A stretch of 64,000 nucleotides of DNA from Haematobacter genomosp. 1 (lineage in GTDB: Bacteria; Pseudomonadota; Alphaproteobacteria; Rhodobacterales; Rhodobacteraceae). A program made the translations under genes and the position numbers. The stretch is taken from contig NZ_NIPW01000008.1 of the NCBI RefSeq assembly GCF_002196855.1, positions 62,001 through 126,000 of the forward strand, given 5' to 3'. The notes below the pieces were generated by a model. That model was not told where the DNA came from and made no database searches. It saw only the letters and a list, made by a program, of their open reading frames with translations. This document shows positions 27,316 to 34,810 of this stretch, in pieces; the stretch's first letter is position 1; the number at the start of each line of letters is the position of its first letter.

Positions 27316-27330
27316 TTGAACCAAGTTCCA
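27316..27330. promoter_or_regulatory. IclR-like box between NIPSNAP and AroE-like genes
   Basis: Read on the minus strand the site is TGGAACTTGGTTCAA, a near-palindrome with GAAC-N3-GTTC arms. It matches the box at 25682-25696 in 12 of 15 positions. It is placed to control both divergent genes. Confidence 0.5.
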
Positions 27331-27370
27331 TTTTATGAAAATTCACTTTCGATCAGTCGGAGGAAAGCGC

Positions 27371-28183
27371 ATGGGACAGGTCCTGAAACTGGATGGAGAG
27401 ACGATGATCTTTCCCGTGGTGGCTCATCCGGTGGGGCAGGTGAAATCACCCGGCGCGCTCAGCCAGATCATGGCCGAGCGAGGCTTCAATGGACTGGTGG
27501 TGCCGTTTCATGTGCAGCCGGAAGGGCTTCCCGCTTGGCTTGAGGGCGTGAAAGTCATACGGAACTGCGGCGGCATCGTCGTGACGGTCCCGCACAAGAT
27601 CGCCTGTCTCGACTTCTGCAGCCGGGTTTCTGACCGCGCACGCGCCTCTGGTGCGGTGAACATCGCCATCAGGGACGGCGATGACTGGATCGGGGACGCC
27701 ACGGACGGGCATGGTTACATGGACGGGATCGCCGCAGAAGGGTTCGATGTCGGGGGCACGCCCGCGCTGCTGATCGGAGCGGGTGGCGCCGGGGCTGCGA
27801 TTGCGTATGAAATCCTTGCCCGCGGCGCGAGCGAACTGGCGGTTCATGATATCGATATCGCGCGCCGCGACAGCCTGATCGCGCGGCTGGAGCAGCGGTT
27901 CCCGGGCAAGCTCCGTATTGGCGGAACCGATCCGCGGGGCTTTGCGCTCATTGCCCATGCGACGCCGCTTGGAATGAAGGAAAGCGATCCCTTGCCGGTA
28001 GATGCCTCTCGCCTTGGTGCAGATCAGTTCGTGGCGGATGTGGTGACCCGCCCGGCCGTTTCACCGCTGATCGCCGCGGCGCGGGCCACCGGTTGCAGGA
28101 CGATGCCGGGAAGCGGCATGTTCGAGGCGCAGGCGTTTCTTCTGGCGGAGCTTCTGATGGGGGTTCGCCGTATCGCCGCCTGA
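27371..28183 (+). CDS. shikimate dehydrogenase-like protein
   Basis: A 270-residue AroE/YdiB-family NAD(P)-dependent dehydrogenase. It keeps the catalytic Lys (VVTVPHK, K76), the Asp of TDGHG (D112), the nucleotide loop GAGGAG (136-141) and the late GMFEAQAFLL glutamine. The N-terminal motif that binds the substrate carboxylate is normally S-x-S-P. Here it reads V-K-S-P, so the first serine is Val24. A changed or non-shikimate substrate is therefore likely. ATG 27371 follows GGAGGAAA; upstream starts lack this. It is divergent from the NIPSNAP gene, and catabolic rather than biosynthetic by context. Confidence 0.82.
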   Translation: MGQVLKLDGETMIFPVVAHPVGQVKSPGALSQIMAERGFNGLVVPFHVQPEGLPAWLEGVKVIRNCGGIVVTVPHKIACLDFCSRVSDRARASGAVNIAIRDGDDWIGDATDGHGYMDGIAAEGFDVGGTPALLIGAGGAGAAIAYEILARGASELAVHDIDIARRDSLIARLEQRFPGKLRIGGTDPRGFALIAHATPLGMKESDPLPVDASRLGADQFVADVVTRPAVSPLIAAARATGCRTMPGSGMFEAQAFLLAELLMGVRRIAA

Positions 28184-28273
28184 CGGCCGGAATTGACCGG
28201 TTGGGCTGGGGGTGATAGTTTTGGATGAGCCAGCCCGTGGGCGAGCCAGCCCCTTCACCCGCTGGATAATCCC

Positions 28274-29203
28274 GTGACATTCCGCCCGAACATGACGAGC
28301 CAGATCGAAGGCATCCGCCTTTGTGACACCCTCTCATGGCGGGGCTGGGACGGCGTGGTCGCGGATGTCTGGCATGCGCGGGGCGCCAAAGGGGCGGGCG
28401 GCACATACCTGTCCCCGGACCCACGCATCGTCGTGCTGCTTGAGGGGGCGGAGGCGTTGGCCCTTTCCCCTGTCGCAGGACGGGGGTTCCGGCCTGTCGG
28501 GCGGGTCTTTTATGTCCCTGCCGGGATGAGGGTGTGGAGCCGCGTCGATCACTCCCATTCCTTTCGCCATCTCGATCTTCATCTGGACCGTGCGCGGATG
28601 GAGGAGCGGCTGGGCGGGGCGATTGCCGGCGAGTGCTGGTCACGGCCGATCCTTCAGGGCGGCAGCGCGGCTCTTGTCACGCTTGCGGGCCTTATCGCGC
28701 GGGAATGCACGGAACCGGAGCGCCATGATCTCGCTGGGGAAGGGCTGATACAGGCATTCCTCGCCGAGCTTTTCGCCCTCCCTCCGGCGGCTGCGGCAAA
28801 GGGCGGTCTTACGCGCCGTCAACTCGCGCGTGTCCGCGAGCATGTGGAAGCCAATCTTGCTGGGCGGATCGCGATCACGGACCTTGCTCAGGTGGCGGGT
28901 CTTTCCGAAAGCTGGTTCACGCGCGCCTTCAAGCAGGCGACCGGACTGCCTCCGCATCAATGGGTGTTGCGGCGGAGACTGGCGAGAGCACAGGGATTGC
29001 TTGAGGCCTCCGACCTGCCCTTGGCGGAAATTGCCTGTGCGGTGGGCTTTGCGGATCAGGCGCATCTGACGCGGAGTTTCCGCAGCGCCATCGGGATCAC
29101 ACCGGGAAACTGGCGGCGGGAGCGCGATACTGCACGGCGCGGCAGGATCCGACAAATTCCGACAGAAATGATCAAGACAGATGGAGCGCTTCCCCCTAGG
29201 TGA
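28274..29203 (+). CDS. AraC-family regulator next to a siderophore receptor
   Basis: A 309-residue regulator. The C-terminal 100 residues hold two helix-turn-helices: RIAITDLAQVAGLSESWFTRAFKQ and LPLAEIACAVGFADQAHLTRSFRS followed by GITPGNWR. The N-terminal half is an effector domain (FRPVGRVFYVPAGMRVWSRV) like those of PchR/siderophore-sensing AraC proteins. It lies 48 nt upstream of the TonB-dependent receptor on the same strand and is its probable activator. The start is uncertain: GTG 28274 or ATG 28292. Confidence 0.85.
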   Translation: MTFRPNMTSQIEGIRLCDTLSWRGWDGVVADVWHARGAKGAGGTYLSPDPRIVVLLEGAEALALSPVAGRGFRPVGRVFYVPAGMRVWSRVDHSHSFRHLDLHLDRARMEERLGGAIAGECWSRPILQGGSAALVTLAGLIARECTEPERHDLAGEGLIQAFLAELFALPPAAAAKGGLTRRQLARVREHVEANLAGRIAITDLAQVAGLSESWFTRAFKQATGLPPHQWVLRRRLARAQGLLEASDLPLAEIACAVGFADQAHLTRSFRSAIGITPGNWRRERDTARRGRIRQIPTEMIKTDGALPPR

Positions 29204-29251
29204 GGTCGGCCCAGCACCCCTCCATCCGTCTTACGCCTTCAGGGAGTCCCC

Positions 29252-31429
29252 ATGTTCCGCACGCCGCGCGCCCGCCTCGCCTCCACCACTGCCTGTCTGA
29301 CGCTGCTCGCGGCGCTGCCCGTTGCGGCCCAGCAGGCCACCCTGTCCCCGGTCTATCTTGACGGTCAGGCCACAGGAACCGGCCCCGTCGGATCGGATGC
29401 CAACCCTGTCACCCTGGTGGGAACCAAAAGCGCCACGCCGATCACGGAGATCCCGCAGTCGGTGAGCGTCATCGGCCGGGAAGTGTTCAACGTCCTCCAA
29501 CCCACCAAGGTCGATGAGATCCTCGGCTATACAGCGGGTGTGAGCCCTGCGCCCTTTGGCTTCGACACCGATACCAACTGGATCAACATCCGCGGCTTCG
29601 AGGCGACACAGACCGGTATGTTTCTTGACGGTCTGGCGCAATATGCCTTCGGCTTCGGGGGGTTCTATACCGATCCCTTCCTGCTGGAGCGGGTGGAGGT
29701 GTTGAAGGGGCCAGCGTCCGTGCTCTATGGCGGCTCCAATCCCGGCGGTATCGTCAACATGGTTTCCAAACGCCCGACGGGAACGCCGGGCGGTATGGTT
29801 GAGGCTGGCGTCGGCACCGACAGCCGCCGTTGGATCGCGACCGATGTGAACGGCACGGCGGGTGGCTACGACTGGCGCTTTCTTGGCAAGATCAACACGG
29901 AAAAGTCGAACGGCGCATTCGATGACGGGCTGACAGGCCTGATCGCGCCCTCCGTCACCTTCGATCTGGGCGAGGCGACGGAGATGACGCTTTCCGCCAC
30001 GCTCTACCGGGTGGATGAAACGCATGTCGGCGGCTCCTGGCTGCCCTATGTCGGCACGGTGAGGGGGGCGGACTTCGGCTTCATTCCGCGCGACTTCAAC
30101 ACCTCCGACCCGCGGCTGGACTGGTATGAACGGGATCAGGCCACGCTTTCCTCCGAGATACGCCATCGGTTCGACAACGGCTGGGTGCTGAGCCAGGGGA
30201 TACGCCTTGCATGGTCGGATATCGACGAAAGCGCGCCTTATGCCTACGGGTATGGCTACGGCGACACGTGGAACGAGACATTCTCCAACCATTTCGCGAT
30301 GCTTCCGCAGGATCCTAAGGCGAACCTGTCCCGCATCCTCTTCCAGCAGCAGACCACGTCGCGGAGCGCGCTGGCCGATACCCGGCTCGAAGGAACCGTC
30401 GAAACCGGTGCGGTCCAGCACCGGCTGACCTTCGGGCTTGATCTTCGCATCTTCAAGATGGACCAGGTACAGGCGTCCTCGTCATCGCCGTCTGCACCGA
30501 CGATATCCGTGCTCGACCCGGTTCGGGGTGCGGTCTTCCCGCCTGCCGTTCCCTATATCGATCAGGATATTACCATGCGTCAGGCGGGCCTTTACGCGCA
30601 GGACCAGCTCCGCTGGGGCAACTGGATTGCCACGGCGAACGCGCGTTACGACTGGGTGGAGACCTCATCCGGCCGGAACGAGGCCACGGGCGCCGAGGGC
30701 GTGGATCGCTCGGACGGGGAGTTCACGGGGCGGCTGGGCCTTGCCTATGCCTTTGCCAATGGGGTGACCCCGTATGCCTCCTATGCGACCTATTTCACGC
30801 CGCAGATCGTCAACGATGCGGCGGGCAACAAGGTAGAGCCTGAAACCGGTCGCCAATGGGAGGCGGGCGTGAAATGGGCTCCGTCCCAACGTACCTTGCT
30901 GACACTGTCCGCCTTCGATCTGGAGCGGGAGAATGTGTCGATCAGCGCTTGGGGCGGGGCGGGTTACGAGTATTTCCAGGTCGGCAAGATCCGCTCCCGC
31001 GGGGTTGAGCTGGAGGCGCGGGGCGAGATCATGACGGGCCTCACCCTCACCGGTGCGCTGACATCCATGGATATCGAGGTGCGTGAGGATGTGAACCCGG
31101 CCCTCGTCGGCAAGACACCCAAGGCGACGCCGGAGAACTTCGCCTCGCTCCGGCTCGACTGGCAGGTGGCGCAGGTGGAGGGTCTGAGCGTCATGGCGGG
31201 TGTGCGGCGGCTCGGATCCTCATGGGCGGATGACCTCAATCAGTACAAGGTCGATGGAGCGACGCTCTACGATCTGGGCGCGAGCTATGCCTTTGGCGAG
31301 GGTTGGCTGGTGGCTGCCTCGGTGACCAACCTCACCGACCGGGACTATGTTTCCTCCTGTGACGGCGCGCTGTCCTGTTTCTATGGCGATGGGCGGCGCG
31401 CCTCGCTTTCGCTGCGCAAGAGCTGGTGA
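29252..31429 (+). CDS. TonB-dependent siderophore receptor (FhuA/FoxA-like)
   Basis: This 725-residue outer-membrane receptor has a signal peptide (residues 1 to about 26, ending PVAAQ). Its plug domain shows ATPITEIPQSVSVIGREVF, NWINIRGFEATQTGMFLDG and VEVLKGPASVLYGGSNPGGIVNMVSKRP, the classic siderophore-receptor plug signature. A 22-strand-type barrel follows, with ATYFTPQIVN, GRQWEAGVKW and the terminal aromatic Trp needed for BAM insertion. It imports a ferric siderophore; which one is not readable. An AraC gene is immediately upstream. No siderophore synthesis or ferric ABC genes are adjacent. Confidence 0.93.
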   Translation: MFRTPRARLASTTACLTLLAALPVAAQQATLSPVYLDGQATGTGPVGSDANPVTLVGTKSATPITEIPQSVSVIGREVFNVLQPTKVDEILGYTAGVSPAPFGFDTDTNWINIRGFEATQTGMFLDGLAQYAFGFGGFYTDPFLLERVEVLKGPASVLYGGSNPGGIVNMVSKRPTGTPGGMVEAGVGTDSRRWIATDVNGTAGGYDWRFLGKINTEKSNGAFDDGLTGLIAPSVTFDLGEATEMTLSATLYRVDETHVGGSWLPYVGTVRGADFGFIPRDFNTSDPRLDWYERDQATLSSEIRHRFDNGWVLSQGIRLAWSDIDESAPYAYGYGYGDTWNETFSNHFAMLPQDPKANLSRILFQQQTTSRSALADTRLEGTVETGAVQHRLTFGLDLRIFKMDQVQASSSSPSAPTISVLDPVRGAVFPPAVPYIDQDITMRQAGLYAQDQLRWGNWIATANARYDWVETSSGRNEATGAEGVDRSDGEFTGRLGLAYAFANGVTPYASYATYFTPQIVNDAAGNKVEPETGRQWEAGVKWAPSQRTLLTLSAFDLERENVSISAWGGAGYEYFQVGKIRSRGVELEARGEIMTGLTLTGALTSMDIEVREDVNPALVGKTPKATPENFASLRLDWQVAQVEGLSVMAGVRRLGSSWADDLNQYKVDGATLYDLGASYAFGEGWLVAASVTNLTDRDYVSSCDGALSCFYGDGRRASLSLRKSW

Positions 31430-31436
31430 AAGGGCG

Positions 31437-31466
31437 GGTGGCGTTTACGGCCCGCGGAACGCCACC
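31437..31466 (+). terminator. hairpin after the siderophore receptor gene
   Basis: GGTGGCGTT (31437-31445) pairs with AACGCCACC (31458-31466) around a 12-nt loop, 8 nt past the receptor stop. No T-run follows, so it is a weak terminator or an mRNA-stabilising hairpin between convergent genes. Confidence 0.45.
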
Positions 31467-31517
31467 ATCACCGTCGCCAACCTTGGGGATCGTGACGATA
31501 GCGGCCGATTGGAGAGA

Positions 31518-32975
31518 TCAGGTGGACTTTGTGTCGCCTGTCTGCATGGCCGCAAGGTCTGTCACCAACTGAAAGCGTACTCCGTCGGGCAGATATTCCA
31601 CCTGCGCCGTGCCATCGACAGAGGCCGACAGGGCGTATTCGATCATCGTCGAGCCGAAGCCCGTCCGCTCGGGTAGCATGACGGTCGGGCCGCCGGTCTC
31701 GATCCAGCGGAGTTCGAAGCGCTTGCCCTCTATGAACCACTCCACCCGGACCCGCCCTTCTTCGCCCGAGAGCGCGCCATACTTGACGGCATTCGTCGCC
31801 AGTTCGTGCAGCGCCATGGTCAGTGCACTGCTCGCCCGGTGGGAGATGTCCAGATCGGGGCCAAAGTAGTGAATCCGGCGCTCGCCGTTAAATGGCAGGA
31901 CGGCCTTCTCCACTGTTTGCCGCAGAGCGGCGATATCCCAGTCCTTGCCGGTGAGGACGTCATGCGCGCCGCTCAGCGCATTGATGCGACGCAGCAGAAC
32001 ATCCCGCATATCGGGGAGCGGCGCCTCGGCACGAAGCGATTGCCGGACGATGGATCGAACCGTCGACAGGATATTCTTGATCCTGTGCCCCATTTCCCGG
32101 TTCATCAGGTCACGATAGGCTTCGGCCGCCCTCCGCGCGGTGATGTCGATGGAGACCCCGCTCATCAACACGGGCCGATGGTCGTCGTCAAAGCGTGTTT
32201 CCGCCCGGATCTCGATCCAATGAACGGATCCATCCGGCCAGATTACGCGATATTCAACGTGGAGATCACCACCGGCGGCGAGCGCGGCTGCCACCGCTGA
32301 ATACCAGCGCTCTACATCATCGGGATGGATGGCGGTCTTCAGATCGGCATAGCTGAAGCTTTCTGCCGGGGCGCGACCGAAATTCGCCTTGCAGATCGCA
32401 GAAGCGACGAGTCTTTCGCTCGCCACGTCGAGTGTCCATGTCCCCAGCCCGCCCGCCTTCAGGGTGAAGTTCAGCCGCTCCTCGCTCGCCGTCAGATCGG
32501 CGATACGCTGCTGCATCCCGCGTTCCATTTCGTTGCGGTCGCTGGAGAAACCCGCCGTCCGCTCCCATGTCACGTCAAGCTGCGAGGCAAAGAAATAGGT
32601 CAGTTCCCCCTCGTCGAACACGGGGGAGACGAGCAGCCGGTTCCAGAAGATCGTGCCGTCCTTGCGGTAATTGAGCAGGTCGATCTCGAGCGGTTCACGG
32701 TCTCGGATGGCGTGACGAAGCCGTCCCACATCTTCCGCATTCGTGCCCGGTCCCTGAAGAAACCGGCAGTTGCGCCCCAGAACCTCCTCCCTCCCATAGC
32801 CGGTAAGCTTCAGAAAGGCGTCGTTCGCAAAGACGATGGGATTGTCCGGCTGCCGGGGGTCGGTGATGATCATCGGCATCCGCGTGGCGCGCATGGCAGC
32901 GGCAAACGGGTCGGACCCTGGCTTTCGGCGGTGTATCTCGCGGTCGATGCGGAGTTCTTCCAGAGGATTGCTCAT
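31518..32975 (-). CDS. LOV-PAS HWE-family blue-light sensor histidine kinase
   Basis: A 485-residue soluble kinase. The first domain is a LOV photosensor: GRNCRFLQG contains the flavin-reactive Cys70, and NPIVFANDAFLKLTGY precedes it. A second PAS domain spans about 165-285. The kinase core is of the HWE type: His297 in GHRIKNILSTVRSIVRQ, the ATP-binding Asn region ALHELATNAVKYGALS, and later VRVEWF and LRWIETGGP. Such kinases autophosphorylate on blue light through a cysteinyl-flavin adduct and often feed the general stress response. No response regulator is adjacent. The nearby photolyase and sigma-E region suggest a light-stress theme. Confidence 0.92.
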   Translation of the reverse strand: MSNPLEELRIDREIHRRKPGSDPFAAAMRATRMPMIITDPRQPDNPIVFANDAFLKLTGYGREEVLGRNCRFLQGPGTNAEDVGRLRHAIRDREPLEIDLLNYRKDGTIFWNRLLVSPVFDEGELTYFFASQLDVTWERTAGFSSDRNEMERGMQQRIADLTASEERLNFTLKAGGLGTWTLDVASERLVASAICKANFGRAPAESFSYADLKTAIHPDDVERWYSAVAAALAAGGDLHVEYRVIWPDGSVHWIEIRAETRFDDDHRPVLMSGVSIDITARRAAEAYRDLMNREMGHRIKNILSTVRSIVRQSLRAEAPLPDMRDVLLRRINALSGAHDVLTGKDWDIAALRQTVEKAVLPFNGERRIHYFGPDLDISHRASSALTMALHELATNAVKYGALSGEEGRVRVEWFIEGKRFELRWIETGGPTVMLPERTGFGSTMIEYALSASVDGTAQVEYLPDGVRFQLVTDLAAMQTGDTKST

Positions 32976-33106
32976 TATGCTCTACGCTCGCCGTCGCCCG
33001 CGGGATCGAAGGCCCGTGGGAAGTGGTGTTCCATCTATGTTCATGGCACATTGCCGCCGCCAAGTCCAACCGGCAGCGATGTGTCCGTCAACCACAATCT
33101 TGTGGA

Positions 33107-33406
33107 TCAAATACCTGCCAGAAGCATGTCGAGGGCATTCGTGATCTCGGTATCCCGAGCGATCAGCGAGGCAACGGGCCGGCCAAGCACGGTAAGCGGA
33201 ACTGCGGCCATGAACTGCGTCACCATCACATGCGGCATTTCCGCGATGTCAAAGAGCGGGTTCAGGCGTCGCGCGGGCAGGGGGGCGGCGTTCGGCGGGA
33301 GCAGGGGCACGACGACGCGGGTGTTCAGGCCGTCCAGCAGGTCTGCCTGCACATCCAGAAGATATCCCGCTCCGCCGGGGTTGGGATACACGTCGTAGCG
33401 CGCCAT
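33107..33406 (-). CDS. ccdB: CcdB-type toxin
   Basis: A 99-residue protein matching CcdB in length and pattern: MARYDVYPNPGGAGYLLDVQ at the start, VVVPLLPPNAAP, LNPLFDI, and a C-terminal MLLAGI with the Gly-Ile end known from F-plasmid CcdB (normally WGI; here Ala replaces Trp). CcdB poisons DNA gyrase. The gene starts inside the antitoxin stop codon (TGATG), the usual coupled arrangement. Confidence 0.85.
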   Translation of the reverse strand: MARYDVYPNPGGAGYLLDVQADLLDGLNTRVVVPLLPPNAAPLPARRLNPLFDIAEMPHVMVTQFMAAVPLTVLGRPVASLIARDTEITNALDMLLAGI

Positions 33407-33639
33407 CAGAACTGCCGGAAACCGTCCAGCGGCAGTCCGTTTTCCACCACCCAGTCGTTGGAGCTTTCGATGGCCCGGCGATTTTCCGCCCGCCACGCCT
33501 CTGCCCGTGCCCGAGAGACGGCGGATCGCAGTCCCGCCTCTGCTGCCTGGGACAGGTTGACGCCGAACGACCGCGCCTCTGCCAGCAGGGCCGTGTCGAT
33601 CGTCAGGTTGGTGGCTTTGCGGGCTGCGGAAATGGGCAT
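33406..33639 (-). CDS. ccdA: CcdA-type antitoxin
   Basis: A 77-residue antitoxin (81 if the ATG at 33651 is used). It has an N-terminal ribbon-helix-helix segment (ATNLTIDTALLAEARSFGVNLSQ) and a charged C-terminal toxin-binding tail (AEAWRAENRRAIESSNDWVVENG) very like F-plasmid CcdA. It neutralises CcdB and, with it, represses the operon. I favour 33639 because GAGG lies 6 nt before it. Repeats at 33636-33675 overlap the start region and are probable operators. Confidence 0.85.
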   Translation of the reverse strand: MPISAARKATNLTIDTALLAEARSFGVNLSQAAEAGLRSAVSRARAEAWRAENRRAIESSNDWVVENGLPLDGFRQF

Positions 33640-33675
33640 GATATACCTCATGGATCATGCGCATGATATATGCGC
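33636..33675. promoter_or_regulatory. ccdAB operator repeats
   Basis: GCATGATATA occurs twice as a direct repeat (33636-33645 and 33661-33670). The second copy lies within an inverted repeat, GCGCAT (33659-33664) and ATGCGC (33670-33675). The block covers the ccdA start and upstream region, where CcdAB complexes bind in known systems. Confidence 0.55.
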
Positions 33676-33698
33676 GGCCACTGGAAAGGCAAGCGGCT

Positions 33699-34751
33699 CT
33701 ATAACCCGCCCGCTCCTGTAACGAGCGCGCGCATTACTTCGGCGGCGTCCCCTTTCATGCCCCGTCCCGCTCCGGTTCCGGCCCATTGCGCGCCATAACC
33801 GGTCTCACCCCTCGCTTTGGCAGCGGCGTTGAGCGCTTTGCCCAGATCGTAGGCACGGGGATAGGCGGGCACGTCCGTTTCGGGAAAAGCTTGACCCCAG
33901 CCGGTAAACCGGTTGGTGAGACAGCGCGCGGGTCTGCCCGATATCACGCGGGTCATCTCCGTCTTTCCTCCTTTCGCAAGACGCTCACGATAGGCCTGAT
34001 CGGCAGCGGATTCCGTGCATCCGACAAAGGCCGTGCCAAGTTGCGCCGCAGCGGCGCCCATGTCGAGCATCCGGCGAATGTCTTGCCCATCCATCAGCCC
34101 GCCCGCAGCGATCACCGGAAGGCCTGCTTCCTGCACCAGAAGACGTGTCAGATCATCGGTGGACAGGCGCTCATCAGGGCCATCGGGCTCGAATATCCCC
34201 CGATGCCCGCCGGCCTCCCAGCCTTGGGCGATCACCGCATGAAAGCCCGCATCGGCGATCATCCGCGCTTCGGAGAGCGAGGTGGCGCTGGCGATCAAGA
34301 CAAGGCCCGCATTTCGCAACGCCGTGATCTGATGCGCACGGGGCAGGCCGAAGTGGAAGCTGACGACCGCCGGGCGCATTTCCAGAACGACGCGCAGGAG
34401 ATCATCCGTCTCGCGGAAGCTGATGTAGATCTCCTCCAGCGTGGATGGGGGAGCGGCGCCGAAGTCGGCAAAAAGCGGCGAAGCGCTATGGATCCACGCG
34501 GTCTCCACCGCTTCATTCCGGGGGGCAGGAGGGTGGCAGAAGAAATTGACGTTGATCGGTTTCTTCGTCAGGGCCTGCGTATCGGTGATGGCCTGACGGG
34601 CGGCGGTGGCGGAGGATGCTCCCAGCCCGAGCGCTCCGAGACCTCCCGCCTCCGATACCGCCGCGGCAAGCGCCGGGGTGGAGACGCCTGCCATCGGTGC
34701 CTGAAAGATCGGCAAGACGATGGTCATCTGGTTGAGTATGGATTGTGTCAT
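33699..34751 (-). CDS. nitronate monooxygenase family protein
   Basis: A 350-residue FMN-dependent TIM-barrel enzyme of the NMO (2-nitropropane dioxygenase) family. The segments PIFQAPMAGVSTPALAAAVSEAGGLG, INVNFFCH, AQGWEAGGHRG (FMN phosphate region) and PVIAAGGLMDGQDIRRML, then GAAAAQLGTAF, are diagnostic. It oxidises alkyl nitronates such as propionate-3-nitronate. ATG 34751 is preceded by GCGGAGGA. It lies 59 nt downstream of the photolyase gene on the same strand and may be the last gene of that operon. Confidence 0.9.
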   Translation of the reverse strand: MTQSILNQMTIVLPIFQAPMAGVSTPALAAAVSEAGGLGALGLGASSATAARQAITDTQALTKKPINVNFFCHPPAPRNEAVETAWIHSASPLFADFGAAPPSTLEEIYISFRETDDLLRVVLEMRPAVVSFHFGLPRAHQITALRNAGLVLIASATSLSEARMIADAGFHAVIAQGWEAGGHRGIFEPDGPDERLSTDDLTRLLVQEAGLPVIAAGGLMDGQDIRRMLDMGAAAAQLGTAFVGCTESAADQAYRERLAKGGKTEMTRVISGRPARCLTNRFTGWGQAFPETDVPAYPRAYDLGKALNAAAKARGETGYGAQWAGTGAGRGMKGDAAEVMRALVTGAGGL

Positions 34752-34810
34752 CGGGGTCCTCCGCGGCGGGAGGATGCCTCGGCGCCGGAGCGCCCGCAAT
34801 ATCCGACGTC

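Noticed and set aside
28203-28260. GGGCTGG/CCAGCCC inverted repeats between the AroE-like and AraC genes
   Set aside because: They can fold but have several alternative pairings and no T-run, so I could not call a terminator or operator with support.
29231-30421. A 396-codon minus-strand open frame opposite the TonB-dependent receptor
   Set aside because: The receptor has a full signal peptide, plug and barrel on the plus strand; the antisense frame shows no domain.
33080-33109. A TGATCC on the minus strand upstream of the LOV kinase gene
   Set aside because: At 18 nt spacing the next hexamer is GACACA, not TA-starting, and it lies over 100 bp from the gene, so it does not match the sigma-E-type promoters.
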